From Gemmatimonadales bacterium (GTDB lineage: Bacteria; Gemmatimonadota; Gemmatimonadetes; Gemmatimonadales; GWC2-71-9), in the NCBI GenBank assembly GCA_013813675.1, contig JACCRH010000200.1, positions 1-16,838 on the forward strand: DNA of 16,838 bases. The letters run 5' to 3'. The notes under the pieces were generated by a model that saw nothing but the letters and a program-made list of their open reading frames with translations, was not told where the DNA came from and did no database searches. The translations under genes and the position numbers were made by a program. The first letter of the stretch is position 1; each line of letters opens with the position of its first letter. Below are positions 7,401-14,934 of the stretch, one piece after another.

Positions 7401-9985
7401 TGCTGCTCTACCGGGCTCTGTTGACCCTCTACCCCAGCTCGTTCCGCGCCGAGTACGGCGGCGAGATGCGCGCGGTCTTCGAGCAGCGGCTGCGTGCGGC
7501 CGGTGGCATCGCCGGTCGAACGCTCGTCTGGCTCACCGGACTGGGCGATGTGCTGCTCAACGCCGCCGCGGCCCATTGGGACCTCGCCCGCCAGGATCTC
7601 CGCTTCACCGCCCGCGCCCTGGCCCGCACGCCGGGCTTCACCGCCACCGCCATCCTGGTGATCGCGCTCGGCGTGGGCGCCAACACCGCCGCCTTCTCCG
7701 TCGCCGATTTCGTCCTGTTGCGCCCGCTGCCCTTTCCCGACTCCGACCGCCTGGTGAAGCTGTGGGAGGCAGTGCCGGGCTACACTCAGATCGAGGTCTC
7801 GCCCGCCAACTACCGGGACTGGAAGGCGGCGAGCACGGTCTTCGAGGGCATGGGAGCTTACAATCCGACCGAGCTGAACCTGGTGGGAGAAGGCGACCCG
7901 GACCGGCTCGAAGCCGCGGCGGTGACGGCGGACATCTTGCGCATTCTCCGGGTGGATCCGGCCCTGGGTCGGGTCTTCACCCCGGCAGACGACCAACATG
8001 GGGCGCCCGGCACCGTGGTGTTGAGCCATGGACTGTGGCAGTCGCGGTTCGGCGGCGATGCCGGGGTGCTAGGGCGGCGGGTGCTGCTCGACGGACAGCC
8101 CTGCGTGGTGATCGGGGTGATGCCGCGGGGGTTCAATTTTCCCAACCGCGACGTCGCGCTCTGGACGCCACTCGCCTTTCGTCCCGACGCTTTCGAGGAG
8201 CGCGACGACAACTATCTCAAGCTGGTGGCCAGGATCCGCCCCGACCGCACGCTGGAGGAGGCCCGCTCGGAGATGGCCGTCATCACCACACGGCTGGAGC
8301 GGGAGTACCCCCGCGAGAACGAACTGACCACGGCCACAATCAACCGGATGCGCGACGAGTTGCCGCAACAATCCCGGCTCCTGTTGCTGGCGCTCTGCGG
8401 AGCGGCACTCTGCATTCTGCTCATCGCGTGCGCCAACCTGGCCAATCTCCTCCTCGCCCGCACACTGGCCCGGCAGAAGGAGCTGGCGCTTCGCACCGCG
8501 CTCGGCGCCGGGCGGGAGCGGCTGGTGCGGCAGCTCCTCACGGAGAGCCTGCTTCTCGCCGCCGCCGGCGGCGGGCTCGGCATTCTGGTAGCCGCTGCGG
8601 CGGTGCCGGTGCTCGGGCGATTGGTGCCGGAGACGCTCCCCATCGGCCAGGCCCCTCCGCTCGACCTGCGGGTGCTGCTCTTCGCCGGGCTCATCACCGG
8701 TCTTACGGCAGTGGGCTTCGGCGTGCTGCCCGCGCTTCGAGCCGGCCGCGACGGCGGGCTCGAAGGGCTCCGCGAGGGCGCCAGGTCCGGCGGGGGCCGG
8801 AAACAGCGTCTCCGCGCCGTGCTGGTCATCGCGGAGATAATGGCGTCGGTCGTGCTGCTGGTCTCCGCCGGCCTGCTGCTGCGCGCGCTCTGGCGCATCC
8901 AGGCGGTAGACCCGGGATTCCGTGCCGAAGGCGTGCTGACCCTCCGGACCGCGCTGCCGCTGCCGAAGTACGACAGCACCGCACGGCGGGTGGAGTTCTA
9001 CCGCCGCGTGCTGGCCGAGGTGACCGCCATTCCCGGCGTGGAGAGTGCGGCGTACATCAGTTTCCTGCCTATGGCGATGGGCGGCGGTATCTGGCCAGTG
9101 GGTATCGACGGGCAAGAGGTGGACCGGCGGGGCAACACCACCGCCAGCCTGCGGTACATCACCCCGGACTTTTTCAGGACCATGGGAATCCCCTTTCGCA
9201 GCGGCCGGGGAGTCGCCGAGTCGGACCGGTTCGAGAGTCCGACCGTCGCGGTGGTGAGCGAATCCTTCGCCCGGCGCTATTGGCCCGACGCCGATCCGCT
9301 GGGTCGGACCTTCGACTTCGCGCTGCAGGAGCGGACCGTGGTCGGGGTGGTGGGCGACATCAGGGTGCGAGGACTGGAGCAGGCGAACGAGCCCCAGGTC
9401 TACCTTCCGGCCACTCAGGTTGAAGACGGGTCCATCATCTTCTACACCCCCAAGGATCTCGTGGTCCGGTCGTCGGCGGAGCCCGCCGCCCTGGTGCCGG
9501 CGATCCGTGACATCGTGCGGCGGGTAGACCCCGAGCAGCCGATCTCTAACGTGCAGACGATGGAGGAGATCGTCGCCGAGAAGACCGCTTCGCGCTCGGT
9601 GCTGGTGCGGCTGCTGGGCACGCTCGCCGCGCTGGCGCTGCTGCTCGCCGGGTTAGGCATCCATGGATTGCTGTCGTACACCGTCTCCAATCGCGCCCGG
9701 GAGCTGGGCGTCCGCATGGCGCTGGGCGCGAGCCGGCGCGACATCCTCGGCATGGTACTGGGGGAGGGCATGCGGCTGGCGGCGACGGGGGTGGTGCTGG
9801 GAGCGGTCCTGTCCTACGTGGCGGCGCGGGCGATGACCGCGCTGCTCGCGAGCGTGGGACCCTCGGACGGCGCGACGCTCGTGGCGGTCGGCATGCTCTG
9901 TCTCGCCATGGCGGCGGCGGGGTGTTTCTTCCCGGCGCTGCGCGCCGCGCGCACCGATCCGATCACCGCCATCAAGGCGGAGTGA
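7400..9985 (+). CDS. ADOP-type duplicated FtsX/MacB-like ABC transporter permease
   Basis: An 861-aa inner-membrane protein of the acidobacterial duplicated orphan permease type. It has an N-terminal prefix domain (about 1-75, starting MLLYRALLTLYP), a first membrane helix (about 82-106), a periplasmic MacB-like core domain (about 107-320), a first FtsX membrane block (about 326-450), a second helix (about 472-496), a second periplasmic domain and a second FtsX block reaching the C-terminus (ELGVRMALGASRRDIL, TDPITAIKAE). There is no ATPase domain and no ATPase gene beside it, hence 'orphan'. Relatives act in lipoprotein or antimicrobial efflux or as mechanotransmission parts; the substrate here is unknown. 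It is coupled to padR by a TGATG junction, and its last 14 nt overlap the 3' end of the convergent ligase gene. Confidence 0.92.
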   Translation: MLLYRALLTLYPSSFRAEYGGEMRAVFEQRLRAAGGIAGRTLVWLTGLGDVLLNAAAAHWDLARQDLRFTARALARTPGFTATAILVIALGVGANTAAFSVADFVLLRPLPFPDSDRLVKLWEAVPGYTQIEVSPANYRDWKAASTVFEGMGAYNPTELNLVGEGDPDRLEAAAVTADILRILRVDPALGRVFTPADDQHGAPGTVVLSHGLWQSRFGGDAGVLGRRVLLDGQPCVVIGVMPRGFNFPNRDVALWTPLAFRPDAFEERDDNYLKLVARIRPDRTLEEARSEMAVITTRLEREYPRENELTTATINRMRDELPQQSRLLLLALCGAALCILLIACANLANLLLARTLARQKELALRTALGAGRERLVRQLLTESLLLAAAGGGLGILVAAAAVPVLGRLVPETLPIGQAPPLDLRVLLFAGLITGLTAVGFGVLPALRAGRDGGLEGLREGARSGGGRKQRLRAVLVIAEIMASVVLLVSAGLLLRALWRIQAVDPGFRAEGVLTLRTALPLPKYDSTARRVEFYRRVLAEVTAIPGVESAAYISFLPMAMGGGIWPVGIDGQEVDRRGNTTASLRYITPDFFRTMGIPFRSGRGVAESDRFESPTVAVVSESFARRYWPDADPLGRTFDFALQERTVVGVVGDIRVRGLEQANEPQVYLPATQVEDGSIIFYTPKDLVVRSSAEPAALVPAIRDIVRRVDPEQPISNVQTMEEIVAEKTASRSVLVRLLGTLAALALLLAGLGIHGLLSYTVSNRARELGVRMALGASRRDILGMVLGEGMRLAATGVVLGAVLSYVAARAMTALLASVGPSDGATLVAVGMLCLAMAAAGCFFPALRAARTDPITAIKAE

Positions 9986-11564
9986 GCAGCGCCCGGACGG
10001 TCTGGAGCGAGTCGGCGTCCTCCGCGCGTTTGTCGGTCCGCCAGCGCGCCATGCGGGGAAAGCGGACCGCGATACCGGATTTATGCCGGGATGACACCTG
10101 AATACCCTCGAAGGCGAGCTCGAACACCAGCTCGGGCTTGACCACCCGGACGGGCCCATGCTTTTCCTGGGTGTTTCTGCGGACGAAGGCATCGACCCGG
10201 CGGATCTCTTCGTCGGTGAGCCCCGAGTAGGCCTTGGCGAACGGCACCAGCCGGCCGTCGTCCCACACCCCGAAGGTGTAGTCGGTATAGAGTCCGGCTC
10301 GGCGCCCGCTTCCCGGCATGGCGTACATCAGCACCGCGTCGACGCTGAAGGGCTCGATCTTCCACTTCCACCAGTCGCCCTTTCGCCGCCCCACGCCGTA
10401 CTCGCTCCCCAGCCGCTTGAGGATGAGGCCCTCGGCCCCGACATCCCTGGCCCGGCGGCGGGCTTCGGTGATCTCGGTCCAGTCCGCCGCCTCCACCAAG
10501 TGCGAGAGCACCAGCCTGCCCGCGGACGGCGTCGCGGCGAGGAGCGCGTCGAGCCGGCGGCGGCGGTCAGCCAGCGGGATGGCGCGTAGGTCGTGCCCGT
10601 CCTGCTCCAGCAGGTCGTAGGCGACGAGCACCACCGGCACTTCGGCCAGAATCTTCCGGCCCAGCACCTTGCGGCCGATCCGGCGCTGCATCTGCGCGAA
10701 CGGCAGCGGCATGTCGCCGACCCAAGGCAGCAGCTCCCCGTCGAGCACGGTGCCCTCCGGCAGGAGAGAGCCCGCCTCCTCCACTTCGGGAAACCTGCCG
10801 CTCAGAAGCTCCTCACCCCGCGACCAGAGAAACGTCCGGCCCGCCCGGCGAATGAGCTGCGACCGGATGCCGTCCCACTTCCATTCCGCGATCCACTCCT
10901 CTGCCGGGCCCAATGCCTCCAGCGGGCCTTCGAGGGGATACGCCAGGTAGAAGGGATAGGGCCGGCTGACGTCCGCGTCTCGCACGTCCGGGGCGACGAG
11001 GCGAGCGAAGAACTCCGGTGTCGGCTCCCAGCCACCCATCAGACGATGCGCGATCGCCCCTTCGGGCACTCCGCTGGCGAGCGCCAGGGCGCGCTCCACC
11101 AGACGGGATGACGCGCCAACCCGGAACGTTCCGGTGATCAGCTTGTTCCACACGAACCGCTCCCGCCGGTCGAGCTCCGTCCAGGTCCGCAGCATCTCCG
11201 CCCGTTGCACCGCCTCGTCCTGACCCTTGAGCGGCAACAGACGCTGCTCGACCCAGTGGCTGAGCGACTCGTCTCCCGCGCCCCCGGTGTCCGGCAGCAG
11301 TAAGGTGATCGTCTCGGCCAGATCGCCTACCGCGGCGTGACTCTCGTCGAAGAGCCAGAGGGGGATCGCCGCGGCCTCGGCGCACCAGGCCGCAAGCTTG
11401 GCCGAGGACACCAGGCGCTTGGGACGGCGGCCGGTGAGGAAATGAATCGCCCAAGCGGCATCGGACGGCGGGGCGGCGCTGAAGTAAGCGGCCAGCGCCG
11501 CGATCTTCTCGCCGGTCGCGGTGGTCTCGTCCAGCGCCGTGTAGAGCCGCGCGAACGCCTTCAC
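9972..11564 (-). CDS. ligase-associated ATP-dependent DNA ligase
   Basis: Seals DNA nicks by the ATP-dependent adenylation mechanism. The 530-aa product has an N-terminal helical DNA-binding domain (about 1-200), then the nucleotidyltransferase core: motif I EWKWDGIR with adenylated Lys229, motif III-like LWSRGEE (246-252), YDLLE (316-320), EGLILK (378-383) and motif V WKWKI (399-403). The C-terminal OB fold ends with RFPRMARWRTDK. The GTG at 11564 was chosen: it overlaps the exonuclease stop by 4 nt (GTGA), protein similarity starts exactly there, and 530 aa is the usual length. The frame stays open 552 nt further upstream, but that translation is Arg/Gly-rich noise over the exonuclease gene. 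The 3' end overlaps the convergent permease by 14 nt, leaving no room for a terminator. Confidence 0.94.
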   Translation of the reverse strand: MKAFARLYTALDETTATGEKIAALAAYFSAAPPSDAAWAIHFLTGRRPKRLVSSAKLAAWCAEAAAIPLWLFDESHAAVGDLAETITLLLPDTGGAGDESLSHWVEQRLLPLKGQDEAVQRAEMLRTWTELDRRERFVWNKLITGTFRVGASSRLVERALALASGVPEGAIAHRLMGGWEPTPEFFARLVAPDVRDADVSRPYPFYLAYPLEGPLEALGPAEEWIAEWKWDGIRSQLIRRAGRTFLWSRGEELLSGRFPEVEEAGSLLPEGTVLDGELLPWVGDMPLPFAQMQRRIGRKVLGRKILAEVPVVLVAYDLLEQDGHDLRAIPLADRRRRLDALLAATPSAGRLVLSHLVEAADWTEITEARRRARDVGAEGLILKRLGSEYGVGRRKGDWWKWKIEPFSVDAVLMYAMPGSGRRAGLYTDYTFGVWDDGRLVPFAKAYSGLTDEEIRRVDAFVRRNTQEKHGPVRVVKPELVFELAFEGIQVSSRHKSGIAVRFPRMARWRTDKRAEDADSLQTVRALLTPP

Positions 11565-12583
11565 TGCTCGGGCCCGTCCTCCTGGCCCGTGTCGTCGTCG
11601 ACGTCGCCCTCGAACCTCGTCTCCACCGCGCTGGCGTCGAGTCCCTGTTCCTGGAGCCAGCGGACCACGGGGCCGGTGAACCCGTGGGTGACCCACACCC
11701 GTTCGGCCCCCGTGGCGTCCACCGCGGCCAGCAGGCCGGGCCAGTCGACGTGATCCGACAGCGGAAATCCGCGGTCGAGCGACCGCCGCCGCCGCGCGCC
11801 CCGCACCAGCATCCACCCGGAGGCGAAGGCGGTGGCGCGCGCGCCGAACCGGCGGGTCCACACCGAGCCGTCCGCCGAGGGCGGCGCGAGGATGAGGGCC
11901 CGCGACCAGTCGGTTCGGCGATCCAGCGAGCCGGCGTGAGTCGTCGGGGGCAGCGGCACGCCCGCGGCGCGATACACCGCGGTCATCCGCTCCACCGCGC
12001 CGTGGGTGAGGATCGGGCCGATCGCGGGATCGAGTCCCGCGAGCAGTCGCTGGGTCTTGCCCAGCGCGTAGCCGTAGAGCAGGCTGGCCTTGCCCGCCTC
12101 CTGGTTGCCTCGCCACCAGGCGTTGATGTCGCGCAGCACCTGGTGTTGCGGAGGCCAGCGATAGATCGGGAGGCCGAAGGTGGACTCGGTGATGAAGGTG
12201 TGGCAGCGCACCGCCTCGAACGCGGTGGTCGTCGGGTCGGGGTCCATCTTGTAGTCGCCCGACACCACCCAGACCTCACCGCCATGCTCGACGCGTACCT
12301 GGGACGAGCCGAGGATGTGGCCGGCCGGATGCAGCGAGACGCCGACGCCGTTGATGGAGATCCGCTCGCCGAAGGGCAGGCCGCCGACCCGAGCGTCGGG
12401 GCCGAGCCGGCTCCGCAACACGCCGACCCCTTCCGCCGACGTGAGGTAGTCGCGACACCCCCATGCCACGTGGTCACCGTGTGCGTGGGTGACCACCGCG
12501 CGATCCACCGCGCCCCAGGGGTCGACGAAGAAATTACCGACTTCGCAGTACAGGCCGCGGTCGGTCAGCCGAAGCAACGTCAT
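11561..12583 (-). CDS. ligase-associated DNA exonuclease (MBL/beta-CASP fold)
   Basis: Metallo-beta-lactamase/beta-CASP nuclease of the SNM1/Artemis-like type, the 'Exo' member of the ligase-associated DNA damage response set. It should process DNA ends before sealing. The 340-aa product shows THAHGDH (32-38), HPAGHILGSSQ (85-95) with metal ligand His89, SGDYK (108-112) with Asp110, the beta-CASP segment ITESTFGLP (131-139), and SDH (276-278). The acidic tail (327-340) is likely disordered. The ATG at 12583 is 19 nt downstream of the SOD stop on the same strand. A perfect CGGCCG-GCCC-CGGCCG hairpin (12585-12600) fills that gap and could modulate read-through or translation. The ligase gene follows with a 4-nt overlap. 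Confidence 0.93.
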   Translation of the reverse strand: MTLLRLTDRGLYCEVGNFFVDPWGAVDRAVVTHAHGDHVAWGCRDYLTSAEGVGVLRSRLGPDARVGGLPFGERISINGVGVSLHPAGHILGSSQVRVEHGGEVWVVSGDYKMDPDPTTTAFEAVRCHTFITESTFGLPIYRWPPQHQVLRDINAWWRGNQEAGKASLLYGYALGKTQRLLAGLDPAIGPILTHGAVERMTAVYRAAGVPLPPTTHAGSLDRRTDWSRALILAPPSADGSVWTRRFGARATAFASGWMLVRGARRRRSLDRGFPLSDHVDWPGLLAAVDATGAERVWVTHGFTGPVVRWLQEQGLDASAVETRFEGDVDDDTGQEDGPEQ

Positions 12584-12602
12584 GCGGCCGGCCCCGGCCG
12601 AG

Positions 12603-13148
12603 TCAGCGGCGCTCGATCACCCCGCAGACGACCCGCGACCCGGAATTGCCGCTGGGATCGGTCTTCTGATCGTCCGGATCGGCGTGGATCACGAAGGCCC
12701 GCTTTTCCGGGCCGACCATGGATCCGGAGCCCTCGCCGAGAAGGCTCACCGGCACCGAGAACGTCGTGTCCGCGCTGCCGTCGCTTTCCGCCGTGAGGCC
12801 GGGGAGGTCGCCGGCATGGGGCCCGGCCGGATTCATCAGGCCGTGTTGCGTGGACCCGGGGTTGAAGTGGCTGCCGGCCGACTCGAACGCGGGTGGGGTG
12901 CAGGCGCCGTTCTCGTGCACGTGCATCCCGTGCTGGCCTGGCGAGAGACCGGACACGCTGATCCCCAGCCGACCGGCGCCGTCGGTTTCGGAAAACGTCG
13001 CCAGACCGACCCTGGTGCCCGCAGTGTCGAAGAGAGCAGCACTCGCGCTGGGCGGGGGCAGTGTGCTGCCGTCCGGGCCGCGGGCCTGACCGCCGCAAGA
13101 GGCGAGTGTCACGGCCGCGAGGAAAGCGGGGGCGTAGTGGGCGGACAT
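12603..13148 (-). CDS. sodC: Cu/Zn superoxide dismutase, lipoprotein form
   Basis: Periplasmic enzyme that dismutates superoxide to H2O2 and O2. The 181-aa product starts with a short lipoprotein signal peptide (hydrophobic 7-17, lipobox LASC, Cys18), so it is probably lipid-anchored. Metal ligands are in place: HVH (76-78), His94 (GSHFNP), His102 (QHG), His111 and Asp114 (PHAGDLP) and His155 (VIHADPDD). Cys83 and Cys175 form the conserved disulfide. The ATG at 13148 was chosen because it has AGGAG 8 nt upstream and begins the signal peptide; the frame stays open upstream but only over the neighbouring gene. It sits 31 nt after the PEBP stop and 19 nt before the exonuclease start, so a PEBP-sodC-exo-ligase transcript is likely. 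Confidence 0.93.
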   Translation of the reverse strand: MSAHYAPAFLAAVTLASCGGQARGPDGSTLPPPSASAALFDTAGTRVGLATFSETDGAGRLGISVSGLSPGQHGMHVHENGACTPPAFESAGSHFNPGSTQHGLMNPAGPHAGDLPGLTAESDGSADTTFSVPVSLLGEGSGSMVGPEKRAFVIHADPDDQKTDPSGNSGSRVVCGVIERR

Positions 13149-13156
13149 GGTAGCGG

Positions 13157-13161
13157 CTCCT
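13157..13161 (-). promoter_or_regulatory. ribosome binding site fixing the sodC start
   Basis: AGGAG on the minus strand, 8 nt before the ATG at 13148. It supports this start over the longer open frame that runs upstream to 13448. Confidence 0.7.
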
Positions 13162-13179
13162 GGAAGTGGGCGGACCGAG

Positions 13180-13680
13180 CTATTCTTTCCGCCGCTCGTA
13201 AGTTGCCATGAGGGAACCCCGGGCCAGGATGTGACCCGCCATCGCCGTTTCGAGATCGGAGCGGTTGACGCCGGGAGGAATATTGATCGCCGTGTCGAGC
13301 GCGTGAAGCCGGAAGAAGTAGCGGTGGGGCTTGCCGGGTGGAGGGCAGGGTCCGCCGTAGCCGAGGTCGCCCCCGTCATTGATCCCCTGCCTCGCGCCCG
13401 AAGGCAGCTCGGGCCTGGGAGGAAAACCCTGTCCCATCTCGACCGCATCGGCCGGCAAGTTCCACACCAGCCAATGGACCCAGGTGCCTCGAGGCGCGTC
13501 GGGATCGTCGCAGATGAGCGCGAACGTACGCGTCTCCACCGGTGCCCCGGTCCAGGCTAGAGGCGGGGAGAGGTCCTCACCGTCGCAGGTGTGGCGGACG
13601 GGGATTCGCTCTCCGTCACGAAACGAGGAGCTGGTGAGCGCCAGATGGCGGGTCGGCGAATCGTCACGAGGGGCGGCCAT
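13180..13680 (-). CDS. YbhB/YbcL family Raf kinase inhibitor-like (PEBP) protein
   Basis: Phosphatidylethanolamine-binding-protein fold, 166 aa from the chosen start and probably cytosolic, since no signal peptide is seen. The ligand-pocket signatures are clear: ICDDPDAPRGTWVHWLVWNL (56-75) and GYGGPCPPPGKPHRYFF (107-123). Bacterial members have no settled function; ligand binding or kinase-inhibitor roles are inferred from eukaryotic relatives. The ATG at 13680 is preferred over the upstream in-frame ATG at 13782, because family similarity begins near RHLALTSSSF and the extra 34 residues look like translated intergenic DNA. No clear Shine-Dalgarno precedes it. It is the first gene of the minus-strand run that continues into sodC, exonuclease and ligase. 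Confidence 0.9.
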   Translation of the reverse strand: MAAPRDDSPTRHLALTSSSFRDGERIPVRHTCDGEDLSPPLAWTGAPVETRTFALICDDPDAPRGTWVHWLVWNLPADAVEMGQGFPPRPELPSGARQGINDGGDLGYGGPCPPPGKPHRYFFRLHALDTAINIPPGVNRSDLETAMAGHILARGSLMATYERRKE

Positions 13681-13687
13681 GTCACCA

Positions 13688-13715
13688 AAGCTAGCACTCG
13701 CGACGCGCTTGCCAA
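13688..13715 (-). promoter_or_regulatory. possible leaderless promoter of the PEBP gene
   Basis: On the minus strand TTGGCA (13715-13710) is followed after 16 bp by TAGCTT (13693-13688), ending 7 nt before the ATG at 13680. The -35 matches consensus at five of six bases, the -10 at only three. The geometry copies that of the padR promoter, which is the main reason to list it. Confidence 0.3.
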
Positions 13716-13735
13716 TCGGGCGTCCGGCCGGCATC

Positions 13736-13764
13736 GCTCGTGTGAGCAGGCTCACGGCACGAGC
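13736..13764. promoter_or_regulatory. CRP/FNR-like palindrome in a divergent intergenic region
   Basis: TGTGA (13741-13745), six bases, then TCACG (13752-13756) match the CRP consensus TGTGA-N6-TCACA at nine of ten positions. The centre is a perfect 14-bp palindrome (13742-13755), and outer arms GCTCGTG (13736-13742) and CACGAGC (13758-13764) extend the dyad. It lies in the 149-155 bp between the divergent PEBP and SRPBCC genes, so it could serve either or both. The regulator is not in the window; the call rests on sequence match only. Confidence 0.5.
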
Positions 13765-13835
13765 GCGACAAATCGGCAGCATTCGGAGATCCTGTCAGGC
13801 GCGGGACGCAGTTACTCAAACGCCGGGGAATGGAC

Positions 13836-14699
13836 ATGCGAAAGGGCGGGGTGCTGGTCGGGATGGCGGTCGGCGCCGGCTTGGTGTACCTGCTCGATCC
13901 GGAGTCGGGAGAACGACGGAGAGACCGGCTGCGCAAGGGGATCCAGGAGCGCATCGGCGACGAGGGGACCGCCGCGCTGCCGGTCGAGATGCCGATTGGA
14001 CGGTACGGCTCCCGCCGGGGCGACATTCTGGGGTTGGAATCCGCGAGCCTGGAGGGGAAGGGTGGGGGGAACATGGACCGGGCCCTCACGCTGCTGGGCG
14101 GCGCGTTGACTCTCTACGGCCTGGCGAGCCGAGGACTCATCGGGGCGGCGGCGAAGACCGTGGGGGCGGGCATGCTGTGGAGCGAAATGCGCGACGCCCG
14201 CGATCCCAGCCGCGCCGGGCGCGAGCGACGCAGGACGGTGGACATTCAGAAAACGCTGTTCGTCGACGCCCCGGTCGGACGGGTATACGACTTCTGGACC
14301 GACTATGAGAACTTTCCGCTCTTCATGTCGAACGTGCGTGAGGTGCAGGATCTGGGCGGCGGCCGGTCTCACTGGATAGTGCGAGGACCCGGCGGGTTTC
14401 CCATCGAGTGGGATTCGGTGCTCACCGAGCAGGTGCCCGGCGAAACCCTCGCCTGGCGCAGTCGGCCCGGATCGATGCTGGAGAATGCCGGCACGGTTCG
14501 ATTCCGGGCCGAAGGGGCGGGGACTCGGGTGGACCTGCGTCTCTGCTACCATCCCCCTGCGGGCGGCGCGGGGCAAGCGGTCGCCGAACTGCTGGGCGCC
14601 GACCCCAGAGCCAAACTGAACGAGGACCTCGGGCGGCTGAAGGCCATGCTCGAGGGAGTCAACAGGAGCGAGACCCATGGCGGAGAATCTCGGAGGTAA
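13836..14699 (+). CDS. membrane-anchored SRPBCC domain protein (paralogue 1)
   Basis: A 287-aa protein. A Gly-rich helix, GVLVGMAVGAGLVYLLDP, with a basic tail opens it (YtxH-like), a second hydrophobic segment follows (about 82-110, ALTLLGGALTLYGLASRGLI), then a C-terminal SRPBCC (START-like, polyketide cyclase/dehydrase) domain from about residue 136, with VDAPVGRVYDFWTDYENFP, FPIEWDSVLTE and an ending EDLGRLKAML. SRPBCC domains bind hydrophobic ligands; here it is probably tethered to the membrane. The ATG at 13836 is preferred over 13830 because GGGGA at 13825-13829 is 6 nt from it but abuts the earlier ATG. It is first in the plus-strand operon, overlaps the next gene by 23 nt, and is a paralogue of the gene at 15999. 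Confidence 0.85.
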   Translation: MRKGGVLVGMAVGAGLVYLLDPESGERRRDRLRKGIQERIGDEGTAALPVEMPIGRYGSRRGDILGLESASLEGKGGGNMDRALTLLGGALTLYGLASRGLIGAAAKTVGAGMLWSEMRDARDPSRAGRERRRTVDIQKTLFVDAPVGRVYDFWTDYENFPLFMSNVREVQDLGGGRSHWIVRGPGGFPIEWDSVLTEQVPGETLAWRSRPGSMLENAGTVRFRAEGAGTRVDLRLCYHPPAGGAGQAVAELLGADPRAKLNEDLGRLKAMLEGVNRSETHGGESRR

Positions 14700-14934
14700 G
14701 TTCGCGACGATGAGCGAAGACGAGCGCCGTCGATTCGCGTTGCAACAGCAGGGCGCGGCCGGGGAGTCATCCGAGGAGCTCGCGTTCGACGATCCGCGGG
14801 GCGACCCCGGCCGGACCAAAGCCAACCTGGAGGATCGCGACGGCCTCGGGGCGCTGGTGGACGATGAGCAGCACCAGAAGCGGGTTCGCGAGGAGGCGCG
14901 AGCTCGCGACAAGCGGGAGCGCCGGCCCGAATGA
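14677..14934 (+). CDS. small hydrophilic protein of unknown function
   Basis: 85 aa, with no membrane segment or Cys, rich in Arg, Glu, Asp and Gln. It is probably largely disordered or helical, with an acidic middle (about 30-65) and a basic Arg/Lys/Glu C-terminus (68-85). I do not recognise a family. It is considered real because it has AGGAG (14664-14668) 8 nt before its ATG, overlaps the SRPBCC gene by 23 nt, and shares an ATGA stop/start with the following SDR gene, all on one strand. Being coupled on both sides suggests it works with these proteins, perhaps as a stress-type or scaffold protein; that part is inference. Confidence 0.72.
   Translation: MAENLGGKFATMSEDERRRFALQQQGAAGESSEELAFDDPRGDPGRTKANLEDRDGLGALVDDEQHQKRVREEARARDKRERRPE

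Noticed and set aside
11565..12116. N-terminal extension of the DNA ligase to 714 aa
   Set aside because: The extra residues are Arg/Gly/Pro-rich translation of the exonuclease gene in another frame. The GTG at 11564, with a GTGA overlap, gives the normal family length.
12585..12600. CGGCCG-GCCC-CGGCCG hairpin between sodC and the exonuclease gene as a terminator
   Set aside because: It has no T-run and lies immediately before the exonuclease start inside a likely operon; kept only as a remark on that gene.
13149..13448. N-terminal extension of the Cu/Zn SOD to 281 aa
   Set aside because: It overlaps the PEBP gene out of frame and would bury the lipoprotein signal peptide, which with its AGGAG site marks the true start.
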